The notes under the pieces are model-generated. The model worked only from the letters and a program-made list of their open reading frames with translations. It was not told the DNA's origin and ran no database searches. Of a stretch of 64,000 nucleotides of DNA, positions 1 through 7,688 are shown in pieces. The translations under genes were made by a program, and so were the position numbers. Where the stretch lies: assembly GCA_049671305.1 (NCBI GenBank), contig JBATUR010000105.1, positions 1-64,000 on the forward strand, in the 5' to 3' direction. Origin of the DNA: CADCTM01 sp049671305 (GTDB taxonomy: Bacteria; Cyanobacteriota; Cyanobacteriia; Cyanobacteriales; Coleofasciculaceae). Position 1 is the stretch's first letter; every line of letters begins with the position of its first letter.

Positions 1-220
1 GATCAATAAAATAATCTCCACTGTCTGGTTCAATGATAATTGCCCAATCATAATGCTCCTTAACTAATTCCGGGTAAACTCGGTCAAAAATCTCTCGACA
101 ACGCTTGCCAAAAGCTTCATTTTCTGCAATTCGTCTAGCTTTTTCTTCTGGAGACATTGGAGGGCGGTCAGGAAATATTGGATTGCCATGATGCACTTTT
201 CTTTTAACTCGTTGATCCAT
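1..220 (-). CDS. Partial small cyanobacterial hypothetical protein
   Basis: The minus strand reads from an ATG at 218-220 to the window edge without a stop, giving 73 residues; the C-terminus lies outside the window. The visible part is basic at the N-terminus (MDQRVKRKV), has a PPMSPEEKARR segment, and ends with DWAIIIEPDSGDYFID. That last block resembles the short cyanobacterial hypothetical proteins that end in a 'YFIDPD/NPE' core, but I cannot name a function. It is divergent from the methyltransferase gene, with about 135 bp of AT-rich DNA between them that probably holds both promoters. Confidence 0.6.
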   Translation of the reverse strand, partial: MDQRVKRKVHHGNPIFPDRPPMSPEEKARRIAENEAFGKRCREIFDRVYPELVKEHYDWAIIIEPDSGDYFID

Positions 221-355
221 CTTCAATCATCCCTATTCATACATATTTTATTTTACTACAAACAACCTCATCAAAAACTTTATTGTTTATCTAAATCCAA
301 CAGCAACAACAAACTGTAATAATGAAAATTATTACAGCCATAACAATAAACAACC

Positions 356-1030
356 ATGCAAAGAATCACCGAACCAGAAGTAATGGATAGTCCTCAAGAA
401 GCAATTGAATATGATGCAATGGACTTCTTGGAAGTTAATACCGCCTTTGCCGAAAATGCAATTTCCCTTTGTCCAGAAACAGCCATAATTCTTGATGCTG
501 GAACAGGTACAGCAAGAATACCAATCATTATGTGTCAGCGCCGCCCTCAGTGGCAAATCATCGGCATAGATCTCGCTCATTCTATGTTAGAAATTGGACG
601 TAAAAACGTCGAACAAGCAGGTTTACAACAACAAATCAAACTAGAATTAGTAGACGCCAAACAAATGCCATACCCAGATGCTCACTTTGATATGATCGTC
701 TCTAATAGTATTATCCATCATCTGCCAAATCCGCTGCCGTTTTTACAAGAAATTAAGCGAATTCTTAAACCAAATGGTGCAATATTTATTCGGGATTTAC
801 TACGACCTGATACTAGCGAAATAGCAGAAGATATAGTGAAAAAATATGCTGCTGATTGCAACGAACATCAACAAATGTTATTTCGTGACTCTCTTCATGC
901 CGCATTTACTTTAGATGAAATCAAAGAATTGATGCAACAAGCATTACTAGAAAATATTCATATTTATCAATCATCAGACCGACATTGGACAGCCGAAAGA
1001 ACAGGAATACCTGCAAAAGAATCAATCTAA
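356..1030 (+). CDS. Class I SAM-dependent methyltransferase
   Basis: This 224-residue protein has a Rossmann-type methyltransferase core. Motif I is ILDAGTGTARIP (about residues 45-56), the acidic end of beta-2 is IIGIDLAHSML (about 69-79), and the motif IV region is FDMIVSNSIIHHLPNP (about 112-127), followed by LKEIKRILKPNGAIFIRDL-like post-motif sequence. This arrangement is typical of methyltransferase domains 11/25, which methylate small molecules or quinone-like lipids. The substrate cannot be read from sequence. It stands alone: the next gene starts 90 bp downstream and shows no functional link. Confidence 0.85.
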   Translation: MQRITEPEVMDSPQEAIEYDAMDFLEVNTAFAENAISLCPETAIILDAGTGTARIPIIMCQRRPQWQIIGIDLAHSMLEIGRKNVEQAGLQQQIKLELVDAKQMPYPDAHFDMIVSNSIIHHLPNPLPFLQEIKRILKPNGAIFIRDLLRPDTSEIAEDIVKKYAADCNEHQQMLFRDSLHAAFTLDEIKELMQQALLENIHIYQSSDRHWTAERTGIPAKESI

Positions 1031-1119
1031 TTTGAGAAAACCGTAGGGGCAGCCACAGAGAGTTGCTCCAAATCCTAATGTTAGAGTAAATTTAAAGTGT
1101 TCTTTTAACAATTTTTGCA

Positions 1120-1872
1120 ATGGCAATAGATTTTTGCTTTCATGCAGAACTCAACCACTTTTTGCCACCTAATAAGAAGCAGGTAAACTTTCCTTATTAT
1201 TTTAAAGAACGTGCTTCGATTAAAGACACAATAGAATCATTAGGTGTACCTCATGCCGAAGTTGAGGCAATAATTGTTAATGGAAACGCTGTAGATTTTT
1301 CCTACATTGTCAAAGATGACGACAATATCCAAGTTTATCCAATTTCCACATCTAAGGAAATATTCTCATCAATTTATCTACGACCTCAGTTACCTAATAT
1401 TCTACATTTTGTCCTAGATGTACACTTAGGAAAACTAGCAGCTTCTGTACGGATGTTGGGTTTTGATACACTGTATCGTAATGACTATGACGAGCAAGAA
1501 TTAGCCCAAATTTCTGCTTCTGAACAACGGATTTTATTAACTCGCGATAAAGGTTTGTTGATGCGTAGTTTAGTGATTTTTGGCTATTACGTCAGAGCAA
1601 CTAATCCCGAACAACAAATAGTAGAAGTATTAAGACGTTATAACTTATTTACTAAAGTTATACCCTTTAAAAGATGTATCCGTTGCAATGGATTATTAGA
1701 ACCTGTGGAGAAGGAATTAATTATTGACCAAATTCCACAAAAGACACGAAATACTATTAATGAATTTCATCGCTGTCGTGAATGTAGTCAAATTTATTGG
1801 CGTGGTTCTCATTATGAAAATATGCAAAAGTTTATTGAAGAAGTTTTGTCTTCAAAAGATAATTCCGCTTAA
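1120..1872 (+). CDS. Mut7-C RNase-domain protein with N-terminal ubiquitin-like domain
   Basis: This 250-residue protein has two recognisable parts. Residues about 1-85 resemble the Mut7-C ubiquitin-like (ThiS/MoaD-type beta-grasp) domain, including HAEVEAIIVNGNAVDFSY. Residues about 90-245 match the Mut7-C RNase domain: KFVLDVHLGKLA-like start, LGFDTLYRNDYDEQEL, ILLTRDKGLLMR, then a C-terminal zinc ribbon with CIRC and CREC pairs and a closing QIYWRGSHYENM. The PIN-like core supports an RNA-cleaving or RNA-binding role, though the bacterial family is not well characterised. The stop overlaps the end of the convergent DUF4174 gene by 4 bp. Confidence 0.85.
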   Translation: MAIDFCFHAELNHFLPPNKKQVNFPYYFKERASIKDTIESLGVPHAEVEAIIVNGNAVDFSYIVKDDDNIQVYPISTSKEIFSSIYLRPQLPNILHFVLDVHLGKLAASVRMLGFDTLYRNDYDEQELAQISASEQRILLTRDKGLLMRSLVIFGYYVRATNPEQQIVEVLRRYNLFTKVIPFKRCIRCNGLLEPVEKELIIDQIPQKTRNTINEFHRCRECSQIYWRGSHYENMQKFIEEVLSSKDNSA

Positions 1873-2408
1873 TTTGAACTACGACGCATTTCTTGCTGTC
1901 GCATCGGCATAGCATCAATAGTTTCAAAAATTGATTGAGCAGAAATTGGAGACTGTTCACGGCGCTTTGCAGTGCCATCTTTCCCTACTAAAACGATACG
2001 AAACTCTTGAGGACTGACATTAAAACGCTCTCTAATCTTAGCAACTTCTTGAGCATCCACAGTACTTGTTCCTTGTGTCAACAATTCAATAGTTAATAAA
2101 TTCCGTTCAGCAAAATCTGCTTTCTGCCCTTGCAATAGCTGCATTTGCTGTTGATATTCACCATTATTTTCTGAAGGTGCGAAAACCAAGAGTAGCCGAT
2201 TTTTCCATTGATAGGAATCAAGACTTTGCATCAGATTTTTTGCTTTTACACTTACTTGTTGTTTTGATACTCCCCTAGCAGCAGGAGTAAGAGTTTGGGT
2301 ACTGAAATTAGTAGAAGTAGCAGCAGGTTGTGAAGCCTGAGATAAGGTTGCGACTGAACAACCAGAGGCTCCAAGAAATAGCAGAGAAATAAGCGATCGC
2401 ATCAACAT
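1869..2408 (-). CDS. DUF4174-family lipoprotein
   Basis: A 179-residue exported protein. Residues 1-17 form a lipoprotein signal peptide ending in LFLGASGC, with the lipobox Cys at 17. The mature part starts with a Ser/Thr/Gln-rich linker, then YQWKNRLLLVFAPSENNGEY and a thioredoxin-like region ending KDGTAKRREQSPISAQSIFETIDAMPMRQQEM. This is the usual DUF4174 pattern: a thioredoxin-fold module without a CxxC, of unknown biochemical role, anchored in a membrane. A HIP1 octamer overlaps the start region. It is convergent with the Mut7-C gene. Confidence 0.85.
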   Translation of the reverse strand: MLMRSLISLLFLGASGCSVATLSQASQPAATSTNFSTQTLTPAARGVSKQQVSVKAKNLMQSLDSYQWKNRLLLVFAPSENNGEYQQQMQLLQGQKADFAERNLLTIELLTQGTSTVDAQEVAKIRERFNVSPQEFRIVLVGKDGTAKRREQSPISAQSIFETIDAMPMRQQEMRRSSN

Positions 2409-2874
2409 AACTCAATTTTAACTGCATCTAGCTAAATTCCGCTTACAACCATACTAAATAGAGCTTCTCTTCCAGGAGAATTGCCCTTAACGTCTAGTCT
2501 GAGCTACCTTTTGACAAATCTAGCGTACTGATTGGTGCTGGGGTTGAGGAAGCAGTCAAGCCAAACAAGTCGATACTTGGCAAGCTTAATCCTGGAAATC
2601 CCACTCTCGACGACGACGCTAGCTTCTGAGCAATTACCGAAAATCCTCAACATTTTTGACATATACCCAGATCTGAGGAACTAAAAGTCAGAAATCCTGT
2701 CATAAATCCTATAGACCAATTAATCAATTGTCCATGCCTAGAGCCAGGAAAAACCCATGAATTGAGCAGTAGTCAGGCATTTTAGGTTGCCAGTTGCAAG
2801 AGTTACCCAGTACCTTCCTTTCTCACAGCAAAGTTTTTCTACTATCAAAGTGTAATACAGTCGAGAGTGCAACA
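2409..2874. other. Intergenic region, no gene seen
   Basis: No convincing coding sequence, RNA gene or strong hairpin was found in these 466 bases. An in-frame extension upstream of the 2875 ATG is open but lacks conserved-looking sequence. The region separates the divergent DUF4174 gene and the small plus-strand gene, so it should hold both promoters. Confidence 0.5.
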
Positions 2875-3078
2875 ATGGACTTAATCCAAAGCTTTATCGC
2901 CATTCCAGAAGCCGCCGCCAAAAAACAGGCACAGCAAATTAAGGGTGCCTCCACCGCACAACCAAAGCTATTAACATCTCAAGCTTCGACTACTGTTCAA
3001 GTTTTGCCATTTAAGCAGCAAAATGAACCGAGACAAATTTTGGAGCAAGATGATACGGTTGATTTAAAAGCTGTTTAA
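2875..3078 (+). CDS. Small hypothetical protein
   Basis: A 67-residue reading frame from ATG 2875: MDLIQSFIAIPEAAAKKQA, then a Ser/Thr/Gln/Ala-rich middle and an acidic end (EQDDTVDLKAV). An open extension to 2794 exists but looks non-coding. The AIPEAAAKKQA start looks like a cyanobacterial short protein, but I do not recognise a family, and no domain, signal peptide or membrane segment is visible. It is convergent with the GST gene. Confidence 0.45.
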   Translation: MDLIQSFIAIPEAAAKKQAQQIKGASTAQPKLLTSQASTTVQVLPFKQQNEPRQILEQDDTVDLKAV

Positions 3079-3149
3079 AACTAAGTGAATTATGCTCAAA
3101 AATGTAGAATTTGTCGAGGGTTTCTACAAAAATCGTACAGATGTCAATT

Positions 3150-3851
3150 CTAGTTTTGAACTGTCTTTGCTGACTGATTAAATAATAAAGCCCTCGACTC
3201 TTCAATACCAATTGTTTGATTTTTAAATTCCTCAGCTTTTGCATAGGCACGAATTGTTGCCGGACGTGCTTGAATCGTCTCAAACCAACGCTTAAGATTG
3301 GGAAAATCATCCAAGTTCTGATTTTGTGTTTGATGAGGCACAATCCAAGGATAAGATGCTATGTCTGCAATCGAATAAGCCTTACCTGCCACAAATTCGC
3401 GTCCGCTTAATTGCTTATTCAAAACAGAATATAAACGCCCTGTTTCATTCACATAACGATTAATTGCGTAATCAATCTTTTCGGGAGCATACTGACTAAA
3501 GTGATGATTCTGCCCTGCCATTGGTCCTAGTCCTCCCATCTGCCAAAATAACCACTGTAAAACCTCAACACGTTCACGTAAATCAGTTGAGATAAACTGC
3601 CCAGTTTTTTCGGCTAAATATAATAAAATTGCCCCAGATTCAAAGACAGAAATTGCCTCGCCGCCGTCCAAAGGTTCCTGGTCAATAATTGCTGGAATGC
3701 GATTATTTGGCGCAATCTTGAGAAATTCTGGCTTAAACTGATCTCCCGCACCAATATTAATAGGAATAACTTGATAAGGTAAGCCAACTTCCTCTAAAAA
3801 CATGGTAATCTTATGACCATTTGGCGTTGTCCAATAGTAAAGCTCAATCAT
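3150..3851 (-). CDS. Glutathione S-transferase (Nu-class/YfcG-like)
   Basis: A 233-residue protein with both GST domains. The thioredoxin-like N-domain (about residues 1-85) begins YYWTTPNGHK, the pattern of YfcG/YghU-type (Ure2p-like) GSTs where Thr/Asn replace the classical Tyr/Ser. It contains the cis-Pro loop NNRIPAIID and the glutathione-binding FESGAILLYLAEK. The all-alpha C-domain contains WLFWQMGGLGPMAGQNHHF and the N-capping box YSIADIASYPW. Members act in glutathione-dependent disulfide or peroxide reduction in the cytosol. The substrate is not determined by sequence. Confidence 0.9.
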   Translation of the reverse strand: MIELYYWTTPNGHKITMFLEEVGLPYQVIPINIGAGDQFKPEFLKIAPNNRIPAIIDQEPLDGGEAISVFESGAILLYLAEKTGQFISTDLRERVEVLQWLFWQMGGLGPMAGQNHHFSQYAPEKIDYAINRYVNETGRLYSVLNKQLSGREFVAGKAYSIADIASYPWIVPHQTQNQNLDDFPNLKRWFETIQARPATIRAYAKAEEFKNQTIGIEESRALLFNQSAKTVQN

Positions 3852-4127
3852 TAGTTATTACTCAGGTAGATGTACAAGGATTAGCCAAGCAGCAAGTATT
3901 TGAGTTGGCAACAATATCTTTTTGATTTAAATGTTTTTTGCTATTAATGTCATATATACAAAGACATATTTATCAAAATATATAATTAAAAAATCCCAAC
4001 TTCTGAAAAATCATGAGAATCATCTCAAAAAGTCGGGAATTTACCACGCATACCGCCAGGGGTTTAATGGCTATTTTTTAGCTTTTCTTTCATCAATTAT
4101 TAGCGGTCTATTAAGCTAAAATAACTA

Positions 4128-4625
4128 TTATTTACGTCTATTTCTGGCTTCATCACTTCTTTCCAGGCTGCGGCGAATATCACGTATACTATCACCATCT
4201 GCCAGCTTTCTTGTCCAAGTTTGGATACCTGCCGCATCGATATTACGACCGAGAACTTCTTGATAAAGTTGGTTAAGTTGAGCTTTTGCTTGAGGACTAT
4301 TTGCCACCTCTCGACGAATATCTTTCAGTGGGCGACCATTTCTTAATGCTCTCGTCCAGATTTCTAGATTGCGATTATCAACATTTCGACTAAGAATATC
4401 GACATATATATCATTAATTTCATTGTAAAAGTTTTTTTGTGAGCGGTTATTTCTATTGAAATTATCGCTGTCGCGATCTGTTGCGGGTCGTCCACAAACA
4501 AATTGATTACTCTCAGTTACAATACAGACTCGTTGGGCTTGAGCAGCAGTAGTTGAGGCAGCTATCACCACACCAGATAGACTGAGAACACTAAAGATAA
4601 ATTTGGCTTTTGAGGTCGTTTTCAT
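4128..4625 (-). CDS. Secreted protein with two DUF4214-like repeats
   Basis: A 165-residue protein with a Sec signal peptide (KFIFSVLSLSGVVIAAS, cleavage near AAQAQ about residue 30). The mature part contains two related blocks of about 45 residues: INDIYVDILSRNVDNRNL and LNQLYQEVLGRNIDAAGI, each followed by a Trp-Thr-Arg motif and an IRRE/IRRS helix. This is the DUF4214 pattern found in exported and surface proteins. Two Cys residues near the mature N-terminus (VCIV and FVCG) could form a disulfide. The function is unknown. It is a lone gene with a long upstream region. Confidence 0.75.
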   Translation of the reverse strand: MKTTSKAKFIFSVLSLSGVVIAASTTAAQAQRVCIVTESNQFVCGRPATDRDSDNFNRNNRSQKNFYNEINDIYVDILSRNVDNRNLEIWTRALRNGRPLKDIRREVANSPQAKAQLNQLYQEVLGRNIDAAGIQTWTRKLADGDSIRDIRRSLERSDEARNRRK

Positions 4626-4855
4626 AGATTTTTTTGGGTTTTGTTGCGACTATTTGGCACAATTCTAGTTTTAAAGCTCATTTCAAATAGCTTCAACTAC
4701 TTGGGTTAAGCAGTTGTCAGATGCTGTAAAAGACGATTATTTTCTCAAAATGTTCCGTATTTAGTGAGAGCAAATGTGCCAATTCCGGCTGCCAATGTAG
4801 CGGTGTTACCTACTTTAGGGGCGTCCTCACCCTCCGGACAAATAGCGGTTTACAG

Positions 4856-7246
4856 TCAGCTTTGCGTAATAGCAATTGGTAACAACAAAGTCGCCTCAAT
4901 CTCCTCCCTCACACTGCGGCTGATATAGCAATCGCTATTGAGGCAATCCACAAGGAGCTGGTTAGCATCGTAGTATTGCTCCAATCGTTCTTTTTGAACA
5001 TTGCTAAACTGCCAATTATGTCCAATATTGCGATGCTCAATCATCACAGCACGTAGTTGATTTGTCCAAGCTTGCCCCTTTTCTTGCCACCATTGTTTCT
5101 TCAACTCCTCTGTATCCTGAAGATTAGGTAGCTGAGAAAACAAAGTATCAAGTTTAAGCTTAAGTTCTGGATCGATTTTGCCTGCGGCTTTGAGGTCGAG
5201 GTGGCGGTAGAGGTCGAGGTCGAGGTGGCGGTAGAGGTCGAGGTCGAGGTTGAGGTTGAGGTTGAGGTTGAGGTTGCGGTAGAGGTTGAGGTGGCGGTCG
5301 AGGTGGCGATAGAGGTTGAAGTCGATGACGAGGTTGAGGTCGAGGTTGAGGTTGAGGTTGAGGTGGCGGTCGAGGTGGCGGTCGAGGGCACAGGCAAGGT
5401 CGCTCTCAAAGGCACGGGTAAGGTTGCGACCACGACCAGGGCTGAAATAGAAGGCACGGATGGCAGCGGGTTTGTATGAGGCATCAACCGATCGCGCTTT
5501 CTCATCTACCCAAACCAAAAACTGTTGCAACTTCTCATCCTCTGCTAGCAATTCATCCACAGCTTGTTTCATTTGCCGCAGACATTCATCAGCATCGCGT
5601 AACATTCCAATAGTAAGCAAGATCACTTCGCGCCAACGTTTATCAGTCAAATGCTCACTTAATACATTGAAATAAGACTTTTCTTTAATTTCCCGTGCGG
5701 CAAAGTATTCATGAAAGGTCAAATGAGAAAAAGAATAAATGCTCCGAGCGCGTTCAACAAATAAACCATGCTGTGCCTCAATCGATTTCAGCACCGCTTC
5801 GCTGTCGAGATTCAGTGTTTCTTCATCAGTGCTTGCTCCCGGTAGGTTTTCGATAAACTCGCGAATTTGCCGCTCCACATCTTTTTGTTTAAAGAAGTAA
5901 TTGCCAGTTTCAAACGTACAGTAAGCAATCTGACTGAGCATATCTTCTTTGCGTTTAAGCGAAAGTTTTTTATAAACTTGATCTCGCTCAATGTTGCGCT
6001 TGCTATCCCATTTTTTCAGCAACACATCCACCCCGTCTTGGTACAATTCGGAGCGGTTGGCAGGAAAATCACCGGAATCTTCAAACACCAGGCAAAGCAA
6101 AGTCAGCAGCAAGGGACTGCTTGCCAGTTCGCGTATGGGTGGGTTTTCCTCCAGCTTTTGCAGGAAACGTTCTGCTTTTACCTCATCTTGTCTGCAATGA
6201 AACCATTTGCCAGAAACATCGGCAATTTGCTCATCATCAAAATCAGCAACTTCCACCTCAGTAAATTGCTCAAAGGTGTATTCACGGGCAGCGATGCGAC
6301 AGGTAATCACAAAAGCGTTGCTGGCGTTGCTTTCTGAGAATTCCTTAATCTGGCACAACACATGGTTAGCATCAATTTCACGCACCTCGTCTAAACCATC
6401 CAACAAAATCAAAGCGCGTCCGTTATCTAGAATTGTTTTGGTTTTTGGCATAGTTGTAGAGACGTTCCGGCGGAACGTCTCTACGGAGGATGTGGGATGC
6501 ACCAATGCATCAATGTACGTCAATAAATCCCGTTTCCCTTGGGTTTCGGCAAAATCTTTTAACGTGATGAAAATGGGAACGCGATGCACTTGAAATTTGC
6601 CACCAATACATTGCATTGCCAGATGCTTCAAAAAAGTCGTTTTCCCCGCACCAGGTTTACCCAAAATCATCAGTTTGTTGTGTTTATCAACCGCTTCTAA
6701 TCCAGGAACACGCTTTTCTCTGACAGGACTGAGGATAAATCGCTCAAACTTTTCGGGTGAAACTTCTGGCAGTAGTTCATCCAGTGTGCGTCGATTACGT
6801 CCGGTAATTTTTTCCAGAATATTAACGTGAGTGTAAATCTTATCCAAGCCAATCGGCTGAGTCATATCCAGCACACGCATTGTGCCGCAGCGTTGTTGGA
6901 TGATTGGTTGAATATGCGATCGCGCTTCCCTCACCAATTCATCAATTAACATTGCCGCCGAATCATCTAGCTGTGCATTTGATGATTTATTTTTATGCTT
7001 ATTTTCTAAATAGCGACGTAGCTCCCTTTCCTTGACAGGTCCTGGATCAGTAATTTTAAATTTTTTGTATATCTCTGTTAGCCGAGTACTAACAACAGTT
7101 TCAGTAGTTTGAAGCTCGTTTGCAACTTGCACCTTATTTTTATCTTCACCAAATAGAAGTAAAAAAATATCCCTTTGCAGCTCAGTCAGTTTTTTTTCAT
7201 CAGCAATATTGGTCAAAAAGTCTTTAGAAAAGAGCATTACAGGCAA
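4856..7246 (-). CDS. NACHT-domain STAND NTPase with N-terminal HTH and repeat-encoded segment
   Basis: A 796-residue protein. Residues about 1-80 carry a helix-turn-helix-like segment (LTELQRDIFLLLFGEDKNKV). The NACHT core has Walker A GKPGAGKTTFLKHLA near 195 and Walker B ALILLDGLDEV near 277, followed by TCRIAAREY and the ELASSPLLLTLLCLV winged-helix region. FSHLTFHEYFAARE, near 502, is a hallmark of bacterial NACHT proteins. Residues about 616-684 are a low-complexity run of LN/LD and YRHLDRHL units encoded by a hexamer minisatellite. A palindromic repeat adds VETFRRNVST near 255. NACHT STAND proteins act as signal-sensing switches, several in phage defence. The trigger here is unknown, and the repeat tract sits where sensor domains normally lie. 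Confidence 0.88.
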   Translation of the reverse strand: MPVMLFSKDFLTNIADEKKLTELQRDIFLLLFGEDKNKVQVANELQTTETVVSTRLTEIYKKFKITDPGPVKERELRRYLENKHKNKSSNAQLDDSAAMLIDELVREARSHIQPIIQQRCGTMRVLDMTQPIGLDKIYTHVNILEKITGRNRRTLDELLPEVSPEKFERFILSPVREKRVPGLEAVDKHNKLMILGKPGAGKTTFLKHLAMQCIGGKFQVHRVPIFITLKDFAETQGKRDLLTYIDALVHPTSSVETFRRNVSTTMPKTKTILDNGRALILLDGLDEVREIDANHVLCQIKEFSESNASNAFVITCRIAAREYTFEQFTEVEVADFDDEQIADVSGKWFHCRQDEVKAERFLQKLEENPPIRELASSPLLLTLLCLVFEDSGDFPANRSELYQDGVDVLLKKWDSKRNIERDQVYKKLSLKRKEDMLSQIAYCTFETGNYFFKQKDVERQIREFIENLPGASTDEETLNLDSEAVLKSIEAQHGLFVERARSIYSFSHLTFHEYFAAREIKEKSYFNVLSEHLTDKRWREVILLTIGMLRDADECLRQMKQAVDELLAEDEKLQQFLVWVDEKARSVDASYKPAAIRAFYFSPGRGRNLTRAFESDLACALDRHLDRHLNLNLNLDLNLVIDFNLYRHLDRHLNLYRNLNLNLNLNLDLDLYRHLDLDLYRHLDLKAAGKIDPELKLKLDTLFSQLPNLQDTEELKKQWWQEKGQAWTNQLRAVMIEHRNIGHNWQFSNVQKERLEQYYDANQLLVDCLNSDCYISRSVREEIEATLLLPIAITQS
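5193..5396. repeat. Hexameric GAGGTN/GGCGGTN minisatellite inside NACHT gene
   Basis: About 200 bp built from variants of GAGGTC, GAGGTT and GGCGGT on the plus strand. The period is a multiple of three, so the host gene stays in frame and other frames are open too (Val-Glu and Ser-Thr runs). In the gene's frame it encodes alternating Leu-Asn/Leu-Asp and YRHLDRHL units. Such tracts are prone to length change by slippage. Confidence 0.9.
6456..6484. repeat. Palindromic repeat inserted in the NACHT coding region
   Basis: A perfect inverted repeat: 14-bp arms (GTAGAGACGTTCCG and its reverse complement) around a single central base. In the gene's frame it encodes VETFRRNVST between the Walker A and Walker B segments. 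A degenerate relative lies at 49600-49628. Confidence 0.88.
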
Positions 7247-7387
7247 TTAAACGAAGGCTATAAAGATAGTCTAACTACTTTTTTCTTTCATATCAGCCTA
7301 AGTCAGCCTAAGTCAGGTAAGTCAGTTTAAATAACTCTGAAATCCAGTTGTTCCAATGGATTTAAGTATTTAAACGAGGTTCTTCTC

Positions 7388-7564
7388 ATGAAACTATCCA
7401 ACCAGAAAAAATGGCTCAAAGTAATCGAATTTACCGTAGTAGGAATTGCTACTTGGCTCAACCCCAGCGCAGGCATATTGCTATTTTTGCTCAAACTCTG
7501 CTTTCAAATCTTGGCAGCGTTGCAAAAAGATGAGGAGAAAATAGAAAAAAATAAATGCAAGTAA
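7388..7564 (+). CDS. Small membrane peptide, 58 residues
   Basis: An ATG at 7388 opens 58 codons, preceded by GAGG eight bases upstream. The product starts MKLSNQKKWLK, has one hydrophobic segment (about residues 12-44, FTVVGIATWLNPSAGILLF) and a highly charged tail (KDEEKIEKNKCK). This is a plausible single-pass or hairpin membrane peptide with a cytosolic charged end. I do not recognise a family. It lies between the divergent NACHT gene and the convergent carB gene. Confidence 0.5.
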   Translation: MKLSNQKKWLKVIEFTVVGIATWLNPSAGILLFLLKLCFQILAALQKDEEKIEKNKCK

Positions 7565-7641
7565 CGATGATAGAAAAAAAGTAATTATGAGGCGATCGCT
7601 ATACTAACAGCACCCATAATTACTCAATCAACTAAATAAAT

Positions 7642-7660
7642 ATCCCCCAATTCGGGGGAT
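7642..7660 (-). terminator. Hairpin downstream of carB
   Basis: ATCCCCC and GGGGGAT form a 7-bp stem with a 5-nt loop, just past the carB stop. The following T tract on the minus strand is weak (ATTTATTTA), so termination is plausible but not certain. Confidence 0.5.
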
Positions 7661-7688
7661 TAACTAAAAACAAGCGATCGCTAATCGA

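Noticed and set aside
3931..4119. Plus-strand 62-codon frame
   Set aside because: Low-complexity AT-rich start, no ribosome site or protein-like pattern; the DNA looks like a spacer with a loose inverted repeat.
5101..5505. Ser/Thr-rich and Val/Glu-rich frames over the hexamer tract
   Set aside because: They are by-products of the period-6 repeat, open in several frames, inside an intact NACHT gene.
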